From contig JAUQQL010000006.1 of NCBI GenBank assembly GCA_030578315.1, positions 1 through 49,694 of the forward strand: 49,694 nt of DNA. The letters are read 5' to 3'. This document shows positions 33,992 through 43,780 of this stretch, in pieces. How positions within the stretch are numbered: the first letter of the stretch is position 1; each line of letters begins with the position of its first letter. The position numbers and the translations under genes were made by a program. The DNA is from Thermodesulfobacteriota bacterium. Lineage in GTDB: Bacteria > Desulfobacterota > Thermodesulfobacteria > Thermodesulfobacteriales > Thermodesulfobacteriaceae. The notes beneath the pieces were generated by a model. The model had not been told where the DNA came from. It ran no database searches and saw only the letters and a list, made by a program, of their open reading frames with translations.

Positions 33992-35146
33992 ATGAATACC
34001 TTAGATGTTAAAGAATTTAAATCGGCTAAAGAAACTAAAGTTCCTGAAAGTTTGGCGGAACTTTCTCACGAAGAAAAAGAAAGATTAAAATTTTTAGGAG
34101 TTGATGAATCTTTTAAAAAAGAAGGGGAGTATATTCAGATTGATGCTAAACCATTTATTTGTAAAAAGACCGAAGCTGAAGGGTTAGAAATACTTCCTAT
34201 TACTGAAGCATTGAAAAAATACGACTGGATCGAAGATTATTTTTGGAAACTGGTAAATCCTGAGAAAGACGAATTTACTAAAGCTGTAGCTGAAGATTTA
34301 GATGATGGTTATTTTATAAGAGTTTTACCTGGTTACAAGTTAATTTATCCTGTACAAACTTGTCTTTACATAAGAACAGATAAGGTTGTTCAGAAGGTTC
34401 ATAATATTGTGATTGTGGAGGAAGGAGCAGAGCTAAACCTTATTACTTCTTGTTCAGTTCATCCTCATCTTTCTTCGGCTTTTCACATAGGTGTTTCAGA
34501 ATTTTATGTGAAAAAAGGTGGAACTTTAACCTTTAGTATGCTTCATGTTTGGGATGAGAAAATTTATGTTAGACCGAGAACGGGGATTTTAGTAGAAGAA
34601 GGAGGAACTTATATTTCTACCTATGTTAGTCTTTTTCCAGTAAAAAGTATTCAAACTGCTCCGGTGTGTAGGTTAGTTGGGCCTAAGGCTAAAGCTTCTT
34701 TTATTTCTATTATAGCTAATCATCCAAATTCTTATGTAGATATAGGAGGAGAAGTTTATTTAGAGGCAGAAGAAACGGCTACGGAAATTACTTCTCGTGT
34801 AGTGGTTTATGGAGGAGAAAATGTTTCCAGAGGAAAAATTATAGCTAAAGCTTCTAAGGTTAGGGGACATTTAGAATGTCAAGGACTTATGTTGAGTGAT
34901 AATGGAATAATGAGGGCTATTCCGGAATTAGACAGTTATTTTTATGATGTAGAGCTGACTCATGAGGCGGCGGTGGGGAAAATTGCTAAAGAGGAGGTAG
35001 AATATTTGATGTCTCGTGGATTAACAGAAGAGGAAGCTACCTCTCTTATTGTAAAAGGATTTCTTAAAGTAAAAATAGAAGGGATTCCTCCTGAACTTAA
35101 AAAACAGATTGATAAAACTCTGGAATTGGCTAAATTAGGATTTTAA
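33992..35146 (+). CDS. sufB: SufB/SufD-like scaffold of the minimal SUF system
   Basis: 384 residues, a beta-helix scaffold shorter than classical SufB (~480). N-terminal helical part to ~110, then the SufBD core (LNLITSCSVHPHLSSAFHIG, RTGILVEEGGTYIST) and the C-terminal segment RAIPELDSYFYDVELTHEAAVGKIAKEE, whose Glu/His (LTHEAAVGKI) are the conserved cluster-site residues of the family. With SufC it would form a SufB2C2 complex. A cysteine desulfurase is not encoded beside it, consistent with sulfide-using minimal systems proposed for anaerobes. SD GGGAGG. Stop overlaps the hisC start by 1 bp. Confidence 0.92.
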   Translation: MNTLDVKEFKSAKETKVPESLAELSHEEKERLKFLGVDESFKKEGEYIQIDAKPFICKKTEAEGLEILPITEALKKYDWIEDYFWKLVNPEKDEFTKAVAEDLDDGYFIRVLPGYKLIYPVQTCLYIRTDKVVQKVHNIVIVEEGAELNLITSCSVHPHLSSAFHIGVSEFYVKKGGTLTFSMLHVWDEKIYVRPRTGILVEEGGTYISTYVSLFPVKSIQTAPVCRLVGPKAKASFISIIANHPNSYVDIGGEVYLEAEETATEITSRVVVYGGENVSRGKIIAKASKVRGHLECQGLMLSDNGIMRAIPELDSYFYDVELTHEAAVGKIAKEEVEYLMSRGLTEEEATSLIVKGFLKVKIEGIPPELKKQIDKTLELAKLGF

Positions 35147-36249
35147 TGCAAATTAAATCCTATCTTTTAAATCTTAAACCTTATCCTCCAGGTAAAACCA
35201 TTGAAGAAATTCGTAAGGATCTAAAAATTAGTGGGAAAATATACAAATTTAATTCTAACGAAAATCCCTTAGGTCCCTCATCTAAGGTAATAGAAGTTCT
35301 TCAAAAAGCACTTCTAGAAGTCCACCGTTATCCTGAGGCTAGTTATTTTGAACTTAAAAAAGTACTTGCTGAAAAATGGAAAGTAAGTCCTTCTCAAATT
35401 GTTTTAGGAAATGGGTCTAATGAAATTATAGAATTTTTGTTTAAAACTTTATTAAAAGAAGGAGAAGAAATTATAGTTAGTGAACCTAGTTTTTTGATGT
35501 ACGAAAAGATGGCAGAAATTTATGGTGTAAAAGTAAAAAAAATTCCCCTAAAAGAAGATTTTACTCATAATTTTTCTGCTATTCTTGGGGAAGTTTCCCG
35601 AAAAACTAAAATTATTTTTATAGACCATCCTCACAATCCTACGGGAAGTACTCTTAAAAGAGAAGCCTGGGAAATATTTTTAAATTCCTTAAATTCTATA
35701 AATCCTAAAATTTTGGTAGTAGTAGATGAAGCTTATGCTGAGTTTATAGAAGATTTAGAGATTCCCCAAGGAATAGAATTTTTAAAAGCAGGCTATCTAA
35801 TTTTCATTTTAAGGACCTTTTCTAAAGCTTATGGGCTTGCAGGTTTAAGGTTAGGATATGGAATAACAGGGGAAGAACTTGCTAAGGTTATGGATAAAGT
35901 AAGACAGCCTTTTAATGTTAATCTCCTAGCTGTAAAAGCGGGTTTGGCAGTTTTGAAAGATGAGGAATATCTTGCAAAAACTATTCAAGTGATAAAAGAA
36001 GGAAGAAAGTATTTAAAAAAAGAGCTTGAAAAGTTAGGATTTAAAGTTTTTCCTTCTCAAGCTAATTTTATTATGGTTGATTTTGGAGAAAAAGCGGAAA
36101 AGATATATCGAAAGTTAATGCAAAAAGGGATTTTATTGCGGTCATTAAAAGCTTACGGTTTTTATAATTTCTTAAGAATTTCTATAGGACTTCCTGAAGA
36201 AAATAAAATTTTAATCCAAAGTCTAAAAGAAGTTTTAAATGAAGTATGA
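35146..36249 (+). CDS. hisC: histidinol-phosphate aminotransferase
   Basis: PLP enzyme of histidine synthesis (imidazole acetol phosphate to histidinol phosphate). 367 residues. N-terminal NENPLGPSSKV, HRYPEAS, the DHPHNPTGS loop, DEAYAEF, and the PLP-lysine in TFSKAYGLAGLRLGYG. No Shine-Dalgarno of its own: the ATG overlaps the sufB stop (TAATG), so it depends on coupling. Other his genes are not present. Aromatic or other aminotransferase activity of the HisC family is possible, but the histidinol-type motifs fit well. Confidence 0.93.
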   Translation: MQIKSYLLNLKPYPPGKTIEEIRKDLKISGKIYKFNSNENPLGPSSKVIEVLQKALLEVHRYPEASYFELKKVLAEKWKVSPSQIVLGNGSNEIIEFLFKTLLKEGEEIIVSEPSFLMYEKMAEIYGVKVKKIPLKEDFTHNFSAILGEVSRKTKIIFIDHPHNPTGSTLKREAWEIFLNSLNSINPKILVVVDEAYAEFIEDLEIPQGIEFLKAGYLIFILRTFSKAYGLAGLRLGYGITGEELAKVMDKVRQPFNVNLLAVKAGLAVLKDEEYLAKTIQVIKEGRKYLKKELEKLGFKVFPSQANFIMVDFGEKAEKIYRKLMQKGILLRSLKAYGFYNFLRISIGLPEENKILIQSLKEVLNEV

Positions 36250-37109
36250 ATTTAAAACCTTCGGTATATCAAGCTATTCTTGACTCGCTTCCTACCCAAA
36301 TTTCTATTATTGACGAAAAGGGGAATATTTTAGCTACTAATCAATCTTGGCAAAAACAGGCTATAAAGGGAAAGATTATGGGAAGACCAGATTGTATAGG
36401 ATATAACTATTTAGAAATTTGTGAAAAAACAGAAGGTCCTGAAAGAGAAACTGCTCAAAAAATTACTCAAGGGATTAGAAAAGTTATAAAAGCTGAACTT
36501 TCTTCTTACAAAGATGTATATTCTTTTATAGATGCCAATGGAAAAGAAAGATGGTTTCTCATTACAGTAGCTCCTATTCAAGGAGTTAAGCCTAAGATTT
36601 TCGTTATAGCTCATGAAGAAATTACTTCTATAAAAGTTCTGGAAAAACAACTAGAAGAAAAAAAGGAAAAAATAGAGGAGCAAAAAAAAGAAATAGAAGA
36701 AATGCAAAACACTCTTGCTGAAATATTAAAGTCTAAGGAAAAAGAAAAAAAAGAAATTCTTTATTCCATAAAATCCTATCTAGAAAATGTTATAGAACCT
36801 TTAGTAAATTTATTGGAAAAAAAGCCTTGTGAAGAGGACTTTACAAAAATTCTTGAAATTTTTAAAGAAAAATTAAAAGAACTAAACAAAATAGCTTCTG
36901 GGGAATTTAAGAATCCTTTTATGAATTTAAATTTAAAAGAAGCTCAAGTAGCTCTTTTAGTTAAAGAAGGGTATTCTTCTAAGGATATTGCAAAAATTTT
37001 AAATCTAAGTAAGCCTGCAGTTGACTTTTATAGAAAAAGAATAAGAAAAAAAATAGGTTTGAAAGGCTCTAAAGAAACTTTAGAAGAATATCTTAAAAAA
37101 AGTTTTTGA
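36246..37109 (+). CDS. PAS-coiled coil-LuxR-type HTH transcriptional regulator
   Basis: 287 residues. PAS domain (~5-125; LPTQISIIDEKGNILATNQSW and a PAC-like IDANGKERWFLITVAPIQG), a strongly charged coiled coil (~128-175), a linker (~180-225), and a GerE/LuxR helix-turn-helix at the C-terminus (~225-280; LNLKEAQVALLVKEGYSSKDIAKILNLS...VDFYRKRIRKKIG). No receiver domain, so sensing is via the PAS ligand or redox state. Its ATG overlaps the hisC stop (ATGA), placing it in the suf-his operon, an unusual position for a regulator. Targets unknown; the operon itself is a candidate. Confidence 0.85.
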   Translation: MNLKPSVYQAILDSLPTQISIIDEKGNILATNQSWQKQAIKGKIMGRPDCIGYNYLEICEKTEGPERETAQKITQGIRKVIKAELSSYKDVYSFIDANGKERWFLITVAPIQGVKPKIFVIAHEEITSIKVLEKQLEEKKEKIEEQKKEIEEMQNTLAEILKSKEKEKKEILYSIKSYLENVIEPLVNLLEKKPCEEDFTKILEIFKEKLKELNKIASGEFKNPFMNLNLKEAQVALLVKEGYSSKDIAKILNLSKPAVDFYRKRIRKKIGLKGSKETLEEYLKKSF

Positions 37110-37160
37110 CAATTAAAAACTTTTAGGTATATTTTAAAAAATTTTTAGAAAACCTAAGAA

Positions 37161-38978
37161 ATGTTTGATTTTCTTAGAAAAGGTTCAACTTCTATTTTGG
37201 CTAAAGTTTTTTTAGCTATTATTGTAATAGTTTTTATTTTTTGGGGTATAGGAAATTTTACTTTTGGAAGAAAAGACTGGCTTGCCAAGGTTGATGGAAT
37301 CGTGATTTCTCCTAAGGAATTTCAGGAATATTATCAATTTCAGCTTTTTCAACTCAAACAAACTTTTGGGGAGCTTTCCCCTGAGGAACTTAAAAAACTT
37401 AAAATTAAAGAACAGATTTTAGAAAACCTTATAAAAATGAAACTTTTAGAAAGAGAAGCTGAAAAATTAGACATAAAAGTAACTCCTCAAGAAGTAAGTT
37501 TAGCTATTTTTCAAATTCCTCTTTTCAGAGAAGGTAATCAATTTAATCCTGATAAGTATCACTTGGTGTTAAAAAGTTTAGGTATTTCTCCTTCTTTTTT
37601 TGAAAAGGTAATAAAAATTGATTTGTTGGAGAAAAAACTTTCTTTACTTTTAACTTTACCTCTTTTGGTTTCTTCTAAAGAGATACAAGATTTTTTAGAT
37701 TTTTATTATCAAACTTTGGTTTTAGAGGAAATAAGTTTACCTTTAAAAAGTTGTAAAAACAAGATTCAATATTCGGAAAAGGAGTTGGAAAATTATTTTT
37801 TAACTAACAGAAGCTTATATATAGAAGGAGAAAAAGTTAAACTTGCTTTATATTTTTTGCCTTTTCAGGGTGAGGTTAAGTTAACCCCTGAAGAAATAAA
37901 GAAATACTATCAAGAGAATTTAGAAAGATTTAAACAGCCTTTTAGAGTAAAATTGAGAAGAATAGCTATTTTTGGTGAGGGTCAAAATTCTTTAACTCAG
38001 GCTCAAAAAACAAAAGAGCAAATTAAAAGGATAAAAGATTTTGAAAAGTTTGGAATAAAAAAAGGAGAGTGGTTTGAAGAACAAGCTTTACCTCAAGAAA
38101 TTAGAGAGCTTTTAAAAAAAACTCAGGCAGGAGAAATCATTGGTCCTATTAAAATAGGAACTAACTACTTTATTTTAGGAGTGGAAGAAGTTAAACCTGA
38201 GAGAGTTTTAAGTTTAAAGGAAGTAGAATCAGAAATAAAAAAAGAACTTCTTTCTGAAAAGATTAAAAATTTTACAAAAGCTAAAGCTAATGCTATATAC
38301 CAAGAGATAATAAAGGAAAATGGACTGAGAAACTGGGCTAAAAAACATCAAATTCAACTTACAGAAACAAATTTTCTTGATAAAGAAGAAGTTAAAAAAC
38401 TTGTAGGATTTACAGAGGTGGTTTCTAAGATTTTGCAAACCAATAAGGGAAGCTTTTTAGCTCCTTTGGAAACTTCTAAAGGGATAGTTTTTGTTGAGGT
38501 AATAGATAAAAAACCTCCTAAAAATCTTTCTTTTGAAGAGGCTAAGGAAAAGGTAAAGGAAGATTACCTTAATATTAAGGGTAAAGAATTGTGTGAAAGT
38601 AAGATTAAAAATCTTAGCTCTAATCAAAATCTTATCCTCAATTTGGAGGAGCTAAAAAAAGAGGGTTTCCAGATTAAGCCTTACAGAATTTTAAGAAAGG
38701 AAATAAGCAAAGTCTTTTCCCCAGCAGTTTTTAAAGAAATTTCTGCTCTCGGAATCAAGGGAATTACTAAAAATTATTTTTGGGAAGGTGAAGAAGTAAA
38801 GATTTTTTTATTAAAAGAAGTTTATCCTCCAGAAAAGAAAACTTATTCTTCTGAAGAACAGGAATTTACTAGTTCGCAACTTTTGGAAGAAAAACGGAAG
38901 CTTTTTTTGTATCACTGGTATCAAGAACTTAGAAAAAAAGCTCAGGTTAAAGTTTCTCCAGAATTTGAGAAATTATAA
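37161..38978 (+). CDS. ppiD: PpiD/SurA-type membrane-anchored peptidyl-prolyl isomerase chaperone
   Basis: 605 residues. N-terminal MFDFLRKGSTSILAKVFLAI with one transmembrane helix (~14-32), then the SurA_N-type chaperone domain (~35-190; VDGIVISPKEFQEYYQF), a parvulin rotamase domain (~255-350; RIAIFGEGQNSL...GPIKIGTNYFILGVEEV), and a second degenerate PPIase-like/chaperone region to the end. It folds periplasmic or outer-membrane proteins such as the porins encoded here. It lies 51 bp after the PAS/LuxR gene and 37 bp before carB. Family clear; PpiD name assigned from anchoring and length. Confidence 0.88.
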   Translation: MFDFLRKGSTSILAKVFLAIIVIVFIFWGIGNFTFGRKDWLAKVDGIVISPKEFQEYYQFQLFQLKQTFGELSPEELKKLKIKEQILENLIKMKLLEREAEKLDIKVTPQEVSLAIFQIPLFREGNQFNPDKYHLVLKSLGISPSFFEKVIKIDLLEKKLSLLLTLPLLVSSKEIQDFLDFYYQTLVLEEISLPLKSCKNKIQYSEKELENYFLTNRSLYIEGEKVKLALYFLPFQGEVKLTPEEIKKYYQENLERFKQPFRVKLRRIAIFGEGQNSLTQAQKTKEQIKRIKDFEKFGIKKGEWFEEQALPQEIRELLKKTQAGEIIGPIKIGTNYFILGVEEVKPERVLSLKEVESEIKKELLSEKIKNFTKAKANAIYQEIIKENGLRNWAKKHQIQLTETNFLDKEEVKKLVGFTEVVSKILQTNKGSFLAPLETSKGIVFVEVIDKKPPKNLSFEEAKEKVKEDYLNIKGKELCESKIKNLSSNQNLILNLEELKKEGFQIKPYRILRKEISKVFSPAVFKEISALGIKGITKNYFWEGEEVKIFLLKEVYPPEKKTYSSEEQEFTSSQLLEEKRKLFLYHWYQELRKKAQVKVSPEFEKL

Positions 38979-39015
38979 AATGAAAACTTTGATTTTTTAT
39001 TAACAAGGGGGTAGT

Positions 39016-42000
39016 ATGCCTAAGCGCACTGATATAAAAAAGATTTTAATTATAGGTTCTGGTCCTATAGTGATTGGACAAGCTTGTGAATTTGATTATT
39101 CAGGAAGCCAAGCTTGTAAGGCTTTAAAAGAAGAAGGTTATAAAGTAATTCTGGTTAATTCTAATCCTGCAACTATTATGACCGACCCTGAAATGGCAGA
39201 TATAACTTACATAGAACCTTTAGTTCCTGAGGTGTTAGAATATATTATTAAAGAAGAAAGACCAGACGCTCTTTTGCCTACACTTGGAGGTCAAACAGGT
39301 CTTAATCTTGCTTTTGCTTTAGCTAAGAAAGGAATTTTGGAAAAATACGGAGTAGAACTTATAGGAGCAAAAGAATCTGCTATAGAAAAGGCTGAAAGTA
39401 GAGAAAAGTTTAAAGAGGCTATGGCTAAAATTGGTTTAAAAGTTCCTAAAAGTGTAATTGTTCATTCTCTTACTGAGGCTGAAAAAGCAGTAAAAGAAAT
39501 TGGTTTTCCGGTAATAGTAAGGCCAAGTTTTACTTTAGGAGGAACTGGTGGGGGAGTAGCTTTTAATATTGAAGAACTTAGAGAAATTGTAAGTGCAGGG
39601 CTTGAAGCTTCTTTAATTCATCAAGTAATGCTTGAAGAATCAGTTTTAGGATGGAAAGAGTTTGAGCTTGAAGTTATGAGAGACTTTAAAGACAATGTAG
39701 TAATTATTTGTTCTATAGAAAATTTTGACCCTATGGGGGTACATACAGGAGATTCTATAACAGTAGCACCTGCTCAAACTTTAACAGACAAAGAATATCA
39801 AAAAATGAGAACCGCTGCTCAAGCTATTATAAGAGAAATAGGAGTAGATACAGGAGGTTCTAACATTCAATTTGCTATAAATCCTAAAACCGGAGAAATG
39901 GTAGTTATTGAGATGAATCCTCGCGTTTCAAGATCTTCAGCCTTAGCCAGCAAAGCAACTGGCTATCCTATAGCCAAAATTGCAGCTAAATTAGCCGTAG
40001 GTTATACTTTAGATGAACTTCCTAATGACATTACTAAGGAAACTAAAGCAGCTTTTGAACCAACTATTGACTATGTGGTAGTAAAAATTCCCCGTTTTAC
40101 TTTTGAAAAGTTTCCAGAGTGTAAAGACGAGATTACTACTTCTATGAGATCTGTAGGAGAAACTATGGCTATAGGAAGAACCTTTAAAGAAGCTTTGCAA
40201 AAAGCTATTTACGGTTTGGAAATAGGAAGGTACGGCTTTGGAGCCGATGGAAAAAGTCCCTCAGACCAGGGTATAGTATTATCTAAAGAACTTATAAGAG
40301 AAAAACTACTAAGACCTAACAGTCAAAGACTTTTTTACATAAGAGAAGCTTTTAAGGCTAATTTTAGTATAGAAGAGATTTATCAATTAACTTTTATAGA
40401 CCCCTGGTTTTTGTATCATCTTAAAGAAATTTTTGAAAAAAGTGAGGAAGTAAAAGGTAAAAAGTTAGAAGAACTTTCAGCAGAAGAGTTATTAGAATTA
40501 AAACAGATGGGGTTTTCAGACTTCCAAATAGGATTTTTAACTGGAAGAAAAGAAGAAGAAGTAAGGGAATATAGAAAACGGCTCAAGGTAAAGCCAGTTT
40601 TTAAGCTTATTGATACTTGTGCTGCTGAGTTTGAGGCTTATACACCTTATTTTTATTCTACTTATGAAGTAGAAAACGAGTCTCGTGCAAAAACAGGTAA
40701 AAAGAAAGTATTGATAATAGGAGGGGGGCCTAATAGAATTGGACAAGGTATTGAGTTTGATTACTGTTGTGTTCATGCCTCTTTAGCTTTAAAAGAGAGG
40801 GGAATTGAAGCTATTATGGTGAATTCTAATCCTGAAACCGTTTCCACTGATTATGATGTTTCTACTCGTCTTTACTTTGAACCCCTAACTTTGGAACATA
40901 TTTTAAATATTTATGAAGAGGAAGAACCTGAAGGAGTAATTGTTCAGTTTGGAGGTCAAACTCCTCTTAATTTAGCTATGCCTCTTTTTAGGCAAGGAGT
41001 AAAGATATTAGGAACTTCTCCTTTAAATATTGACCGTGCAGAAGACCGAGAAAAGTTTGCTGAGCTTCTTGATAAATTAGGTTTAAAAAAACCTCCTGCA
41101 GGAGCAGCATACAGTTTAGAAGAAGCTTTAAGAGTTGCTCAAAAAATTGGTTATCCTCTTTTAGTCCGCCCTTCTTATGTTCTAGGAGGAAGGGCTATGA
41201 GAATTATTTATCATGAAAGAGAACTCAAAGAGTTTATAGAAACTGCTGTAAAAATAAATCCGGAGTATCCAGTTTTAATTGATAAATTTTTAGAAGATGC
41301 TATGGAAATAGATGTAGATGCTATTAGTGATGGAGAAACTGTGATAGTTGCAGGTATTATGGAACATATTGAAGAAGCAGGTATTCATTCCGGAGACTCG
41401 GCTTGTTTTTTACCTCCAGTTCACATTCCAGATAGGCTAATTAAAGAAATAAAAGAAGCAACTATTGCTCTTGCTAAAGAATTAGAAGTTTTGGGACTTA
41501 TAAATATTCAATTTGCCATAAAAGATAATGAATTGTATATTTTAGAAGTTAATCCTCGGGCCTCAAGAACTGTTCCTTTTGTTTCTAAAGCCATAGGAGT
41601 TCCTTTAGCTAAATTAGCCACCTTTATAATGCTTGGAGACTCTTTAAAAAAGTTAGGATTTACTAAAGAGATAATCCCTCCTTATTATTCAGTAAAAGAA
41701 GTAGTTTTTCCCTTTAAAAGATTTCCTGGAGCTGATGTAATTCTTGGTCCAGAAATGAAGTCTACCGGTGAAGTTATGGGAATTGACTGGGACCCTGCTT
41801 TAGCTTACGCAAAAGCACAACTTGCAGTTGGAATGAGACTTCCGCTTTCTGGAACAGTATTTATTTCTCTTAAAGACGAAGATAAACCTCATGGAATAGA
41901 AATAGCTAAAAAATTAAAAGAAATGGGCTTTAATCTCGTTGGTACTCAAGGAACAAGCGAATTTTTATCTTCTTACGGTATAACAGTTAAAGTAGTTCCC

Positions 42001-42273
42001 AAAATTTCAGATGGCTACAGGCCTAATGTGCTTGACCTTTTAAAAAACAGAGAAATTCATCTGGTAATAAATACCGCTAAAGGGAAAGTAAGTAAACTAG
42101 ATGCTTATCTGATAAGAAGATATGCTATGGAACTAGATATTCCCTATACTACCACTCTTGCTGGTGCAAAAGCTGTGGTGGAAAGCATTTTTAAACTAAA
42201 AGAAAAAAAATTTACTTTTTCTTCTTTACAGAAATATTATTCTTATTTGGATTACAGTTTTTATCAAAGTTGA
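39016..42273 (+). CDS. carB: carbamoyl-phosphate synthase large chain
   Basis: 1085 residues, the full ATP-grasp-duplicated large subunit making carbamoyl phosphate for arginine and pyrimidines. N-terminal [22 protein letters not shown]; first carbamoyl-phosphate half with [21 protein letters not shown]; second half (from ~550) with [44 protein letters not shown]-terminal MGS-like allosteric domain (~940-1060). The SD AAGGGGG is good. carA is not adjacent. Ends 15 bp before the convergent ddl. Confidence 0.97.
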   Translation: MPKRTDIKKILIIGSGPIVIGQACEFDYSGSQACKALKEEGYKVILVNSNPATIMTDPEMADITYIEPLVPEVLEYIIKEERPDALLPTLGGQTGLNLAFALAKKGILEKYGVELIGAKESAIEKAESREKFKEAMAKIGLKVPKSVIVHSLTEAEKAVKEIGFPVIVRPSFTLGGTGGGVAFNIEELREIVSAGLEASLIHQVMLEESVLGWKEFELEVMRDFKDNVVIICSIENFDPMGVHTGDSITVAPAQTLTDKEYQKMRTAAQAIIREIGVDTGGSNIQFAINPKTGEMVVIEMNPRVSRSSALASKATGYPIAKIAAKLAVGYTLDELPNDITKETKAAFEPTIDYVVVKIPRFTFEKFPECKDEITTSMRSVGETMAIGRTFKEALQKAIYGLEIGRYGFGADGKSPSDQGIVLSKELIREKLLRPNSQRLFYIREAFKANFSIEEIYQLTFIDPWFLYHLKEIFEKSEEVKGKKLEELSAEELLELKQMGFSDFQIGFLTGRKEEEVREYRKRLKVKPVFKLIDTCAAEFEAYTPYFYSTYEVENESRAKTGKKKVLIIGGGPNRIGQGIEFDYCCVHASLALKERGIEAIMVNSNPETVSTDYDVSTRLYFEPLTLEHILNIYEEEEPEGVIVQFGGQTPLNLAMPLFRQGVKILGTSPLNIDRAEDREKFAELLDKLGLKKPPAGAAYSLEEALRVAQKIGYPLLVRPSYVLGGRAMRIIYHERELKEFIETAVKINPEYPVLIDKFLEDAMEIDVDAISDGETVIVAGIMEHIEEAGIHSGDSACFLPPVHIPDRLIKEIKEATIALAKELEVLGLINIQFAIKDNELYILEVNPRASRTVPFVSKAIGVPLAKLATFIMLGDSLKKLGFTKEIIPPYYSVKEVVFPFKRFPGADVILGPEMKSTGEVMGIDWDPALAYAKAQLAVGMRLPLSGTVFISLKDEDKPHGIEIAKKLKEMGFNLVGTQGTSEFLSSYGITVKVVPKISDGYRPNVLDLLKNREIHLVINTAKGKVSKLDAYLIRRYAMELDIPYTTTLAGAKAVVESIFKLKEKKFTFSSLQKYYSYLDYSFYQS

Positions 42274-42288
42274 CACAATTTTAATTTA

Positions 42289-43221
42289 TTACCTAGAAGA
42301 TAGAGCTAAGTCTATTAACTTTTGAATAAGAGCTTCAAATGAGTATCCAGCTACTTTAGCTGCTAAAGGTAAAAGACTGGTTTCAGTCATACCAGGAATA
42401 GTATTAGTTTCAAGAACATAAATTTCATTTTTTACAAGAATCATATCGGTACGACTGTAGTGTCTGAGTTTTAAAGCTTTATGAGCTCTGAGTCCATAAT
42501 TTTGAGCTTTTTCAGTTAGAAAGGGAGGAAGTTCAGCAGGACATATTTCTTTAGCCAATCCAGGAGTATACTTAGTTTTGTAATCAAAAAATTCTGCACC
42601 TTCGGGAATAATTTCTACTACAGGAAGGGGTTTATCATCCAAAATACCTACTGTTATTTCTCTTCCTTTCAAATACTTTTCTACTAAAAATTCTTTATCT
42701 AGTTCCCAAACTTTTTCTAAGGCTTCTTTTAGTTTTTTTTCCTCCTTGACTATACTTAGTCCTATACTTGAACCTTGAGTTGCTGGTTTCACTACCACGG
42801 GATATTCTAGTTTTTTAGCAAATTCTTTTATCTCTTCAAAAGGAGTTTTTTTTTCAAAAAGCTTTCCTTCTGGAACAGGCAGTCCTGCCAATTTGTAAAG
42901 CTCTTTTGAAATACCTTTGTGCATTGCTAAAGCACTTCCTAATACTCCTGCTCCTTGATAGGGAAGTCCTAAAGAATCAAGAAAACCTTGTAAGGTTCCG
43001 TCTTCCCCTCCAGGACCGTGCACTACAAGAAAAGCACAATCAAATTCTTTAGCCTTTTTAGCAACCTCAACTAAATCTTTGGCAGGATCTAAAACCACTA
43101 CTTTATGCCCTAATCTTTCTAAAGCCTCTTTGACTGCTTTAGCTCCTTTTAAAGATACTTCTCTTTCAGAAGAAGTACCACCTGCCAGAAGAACTATTTT
43201 CAAAGAACTTTTTGAACACAT
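42289..43221 (-). CDS. ddl: D-alanine--D-alanine ligase
   Basis: ATP-grasp enzyme making the D-Ala-D-Ala dipeptide of peptidoglycan. 310 residues. LAGGTSSEREVSLKGA, HGPGGEDGTLQGFLD, the ATP-grasp VVKPATQGSSIG and LETNTIPGMTETSLLP are all present. The ATG at 43221 is chosen because GGAGGT is 6 bases upstream; a later in-frame TTG at 43203 would match the family N-terminus (KIVLLAGG) more closely but has no Shine-Dalgarno. The start lies inside the 3' end of the HD gene (56-bp overlap). Confidence 0.95.
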   Translation of the reverse strand: MCSKSSLKIVLLAGGTSSEREVSLKGAKAVKEALERLGHKVVVLDPAKDLVEVAKKAKEFDCAFLVVHGPGGEDGTLQGFLDSLGLPYQGAGVLGSALAMHKGISKELYKLAGLPVPEGKLFEKKTPFEEIKEFAKKLEYPVVVKPATQGSSIGLSIVKEEKKLKEALEKVWELDKEFLVEKYLKGREITVGILDDKPLPVVEIIPEGAEFFDYKTKYTPGLAKEICPAELPPFLTEKAQNYGLRAHKALKLRHYSRTDMILVKNEIYVLETNTIPGMTETSLLPLAAKVAGYSFEALIQKLIDLALSSR

Positions 43222-43777
43222 CTTTAACCTCCTTTATTTTTCTTAATTCTAAAATTTTTTCAGGCCCGAAAGAAAGTTTTCTAAAAACCCTTCTTTCAAT
43301 AAGCTTAGTAAGTTCCTCCAAATAATGCATTCTAATCCAAGCCTTTAAATTTCTCTGACCATATCTGATTTTTAAGTCATGAAATCTTTCTTTTAAAGAA
43401 ACTATCTCTTCATGTTTAACTCTTTTGTCAGCATAGTATACAATTTCTTCTTCCGTTATAGAGGCATTAGGATGAGAAGGTTTGTAATAAATATGATGCA
43501 GCACTATGTTTCCTATTTTTTCGTACCCCAAGTTCTTCAAAAAATAATAACCTTCTAAAGCGTGATTTCCTCCATAAATAAGAGTGTGATATTTTTTTAC
43601 ATCATGAAGAAGTGCTCCTGCTATAAGAAGAGGAAGGTCAAGTTCAACCCCTTTTTCTTTTAAAGAATATCCTAAAAAAAGAGAAATTAAAGCTACCTTC
43701 TCAGAATGAAGCACTATGTGATAAGGAACTTGTTCTTTTTCCAAAATAAAATAAATCTTTTCTAAAGTTAGTATCAT
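43166..43777 (-). CDS. HD-domain metal-dependent phosphohydrolase family protein
   Basis: 203 residues. HD signature: His in HSEKVALISLFLGYSL, the His-Asp pair in LIAGALLHDVKKYHTL, then HHIYYKPSH and Asp in EEIVYYADKRVKHEE. It is the single-domain HDIG type, usually a nucleotide or cyclic-di-nucleotide phosphohydrolase; substrate unknown. It follows cdsA by 3 bp and overlaps ddl by 56 bp, so it is part of the extended rpsB-cdsA operon and may have a role in cell-wall or nucleotide control. Product name left general. Confidence 0.8.
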   Translation of the reverse strand: MILTLEKIYFILEKEQVPYHIVLHSEKVALISLFLGYSLKEKGVELDLPLLIAGALLHDVKKYHTLIYGGNHALEGYYFLKNLGYEKIGNIVLHHIYYKPSHPNASITEEEIVYYADKRVKHEEIVSLKERFHDLKIRYGQRNLKAWIRMHYLEELTKLIERRVFRKLSFGPEKILELRKIKEVKDVFKKFFENSSSGRWYFF

Positions 43778-43780
43778 TGT

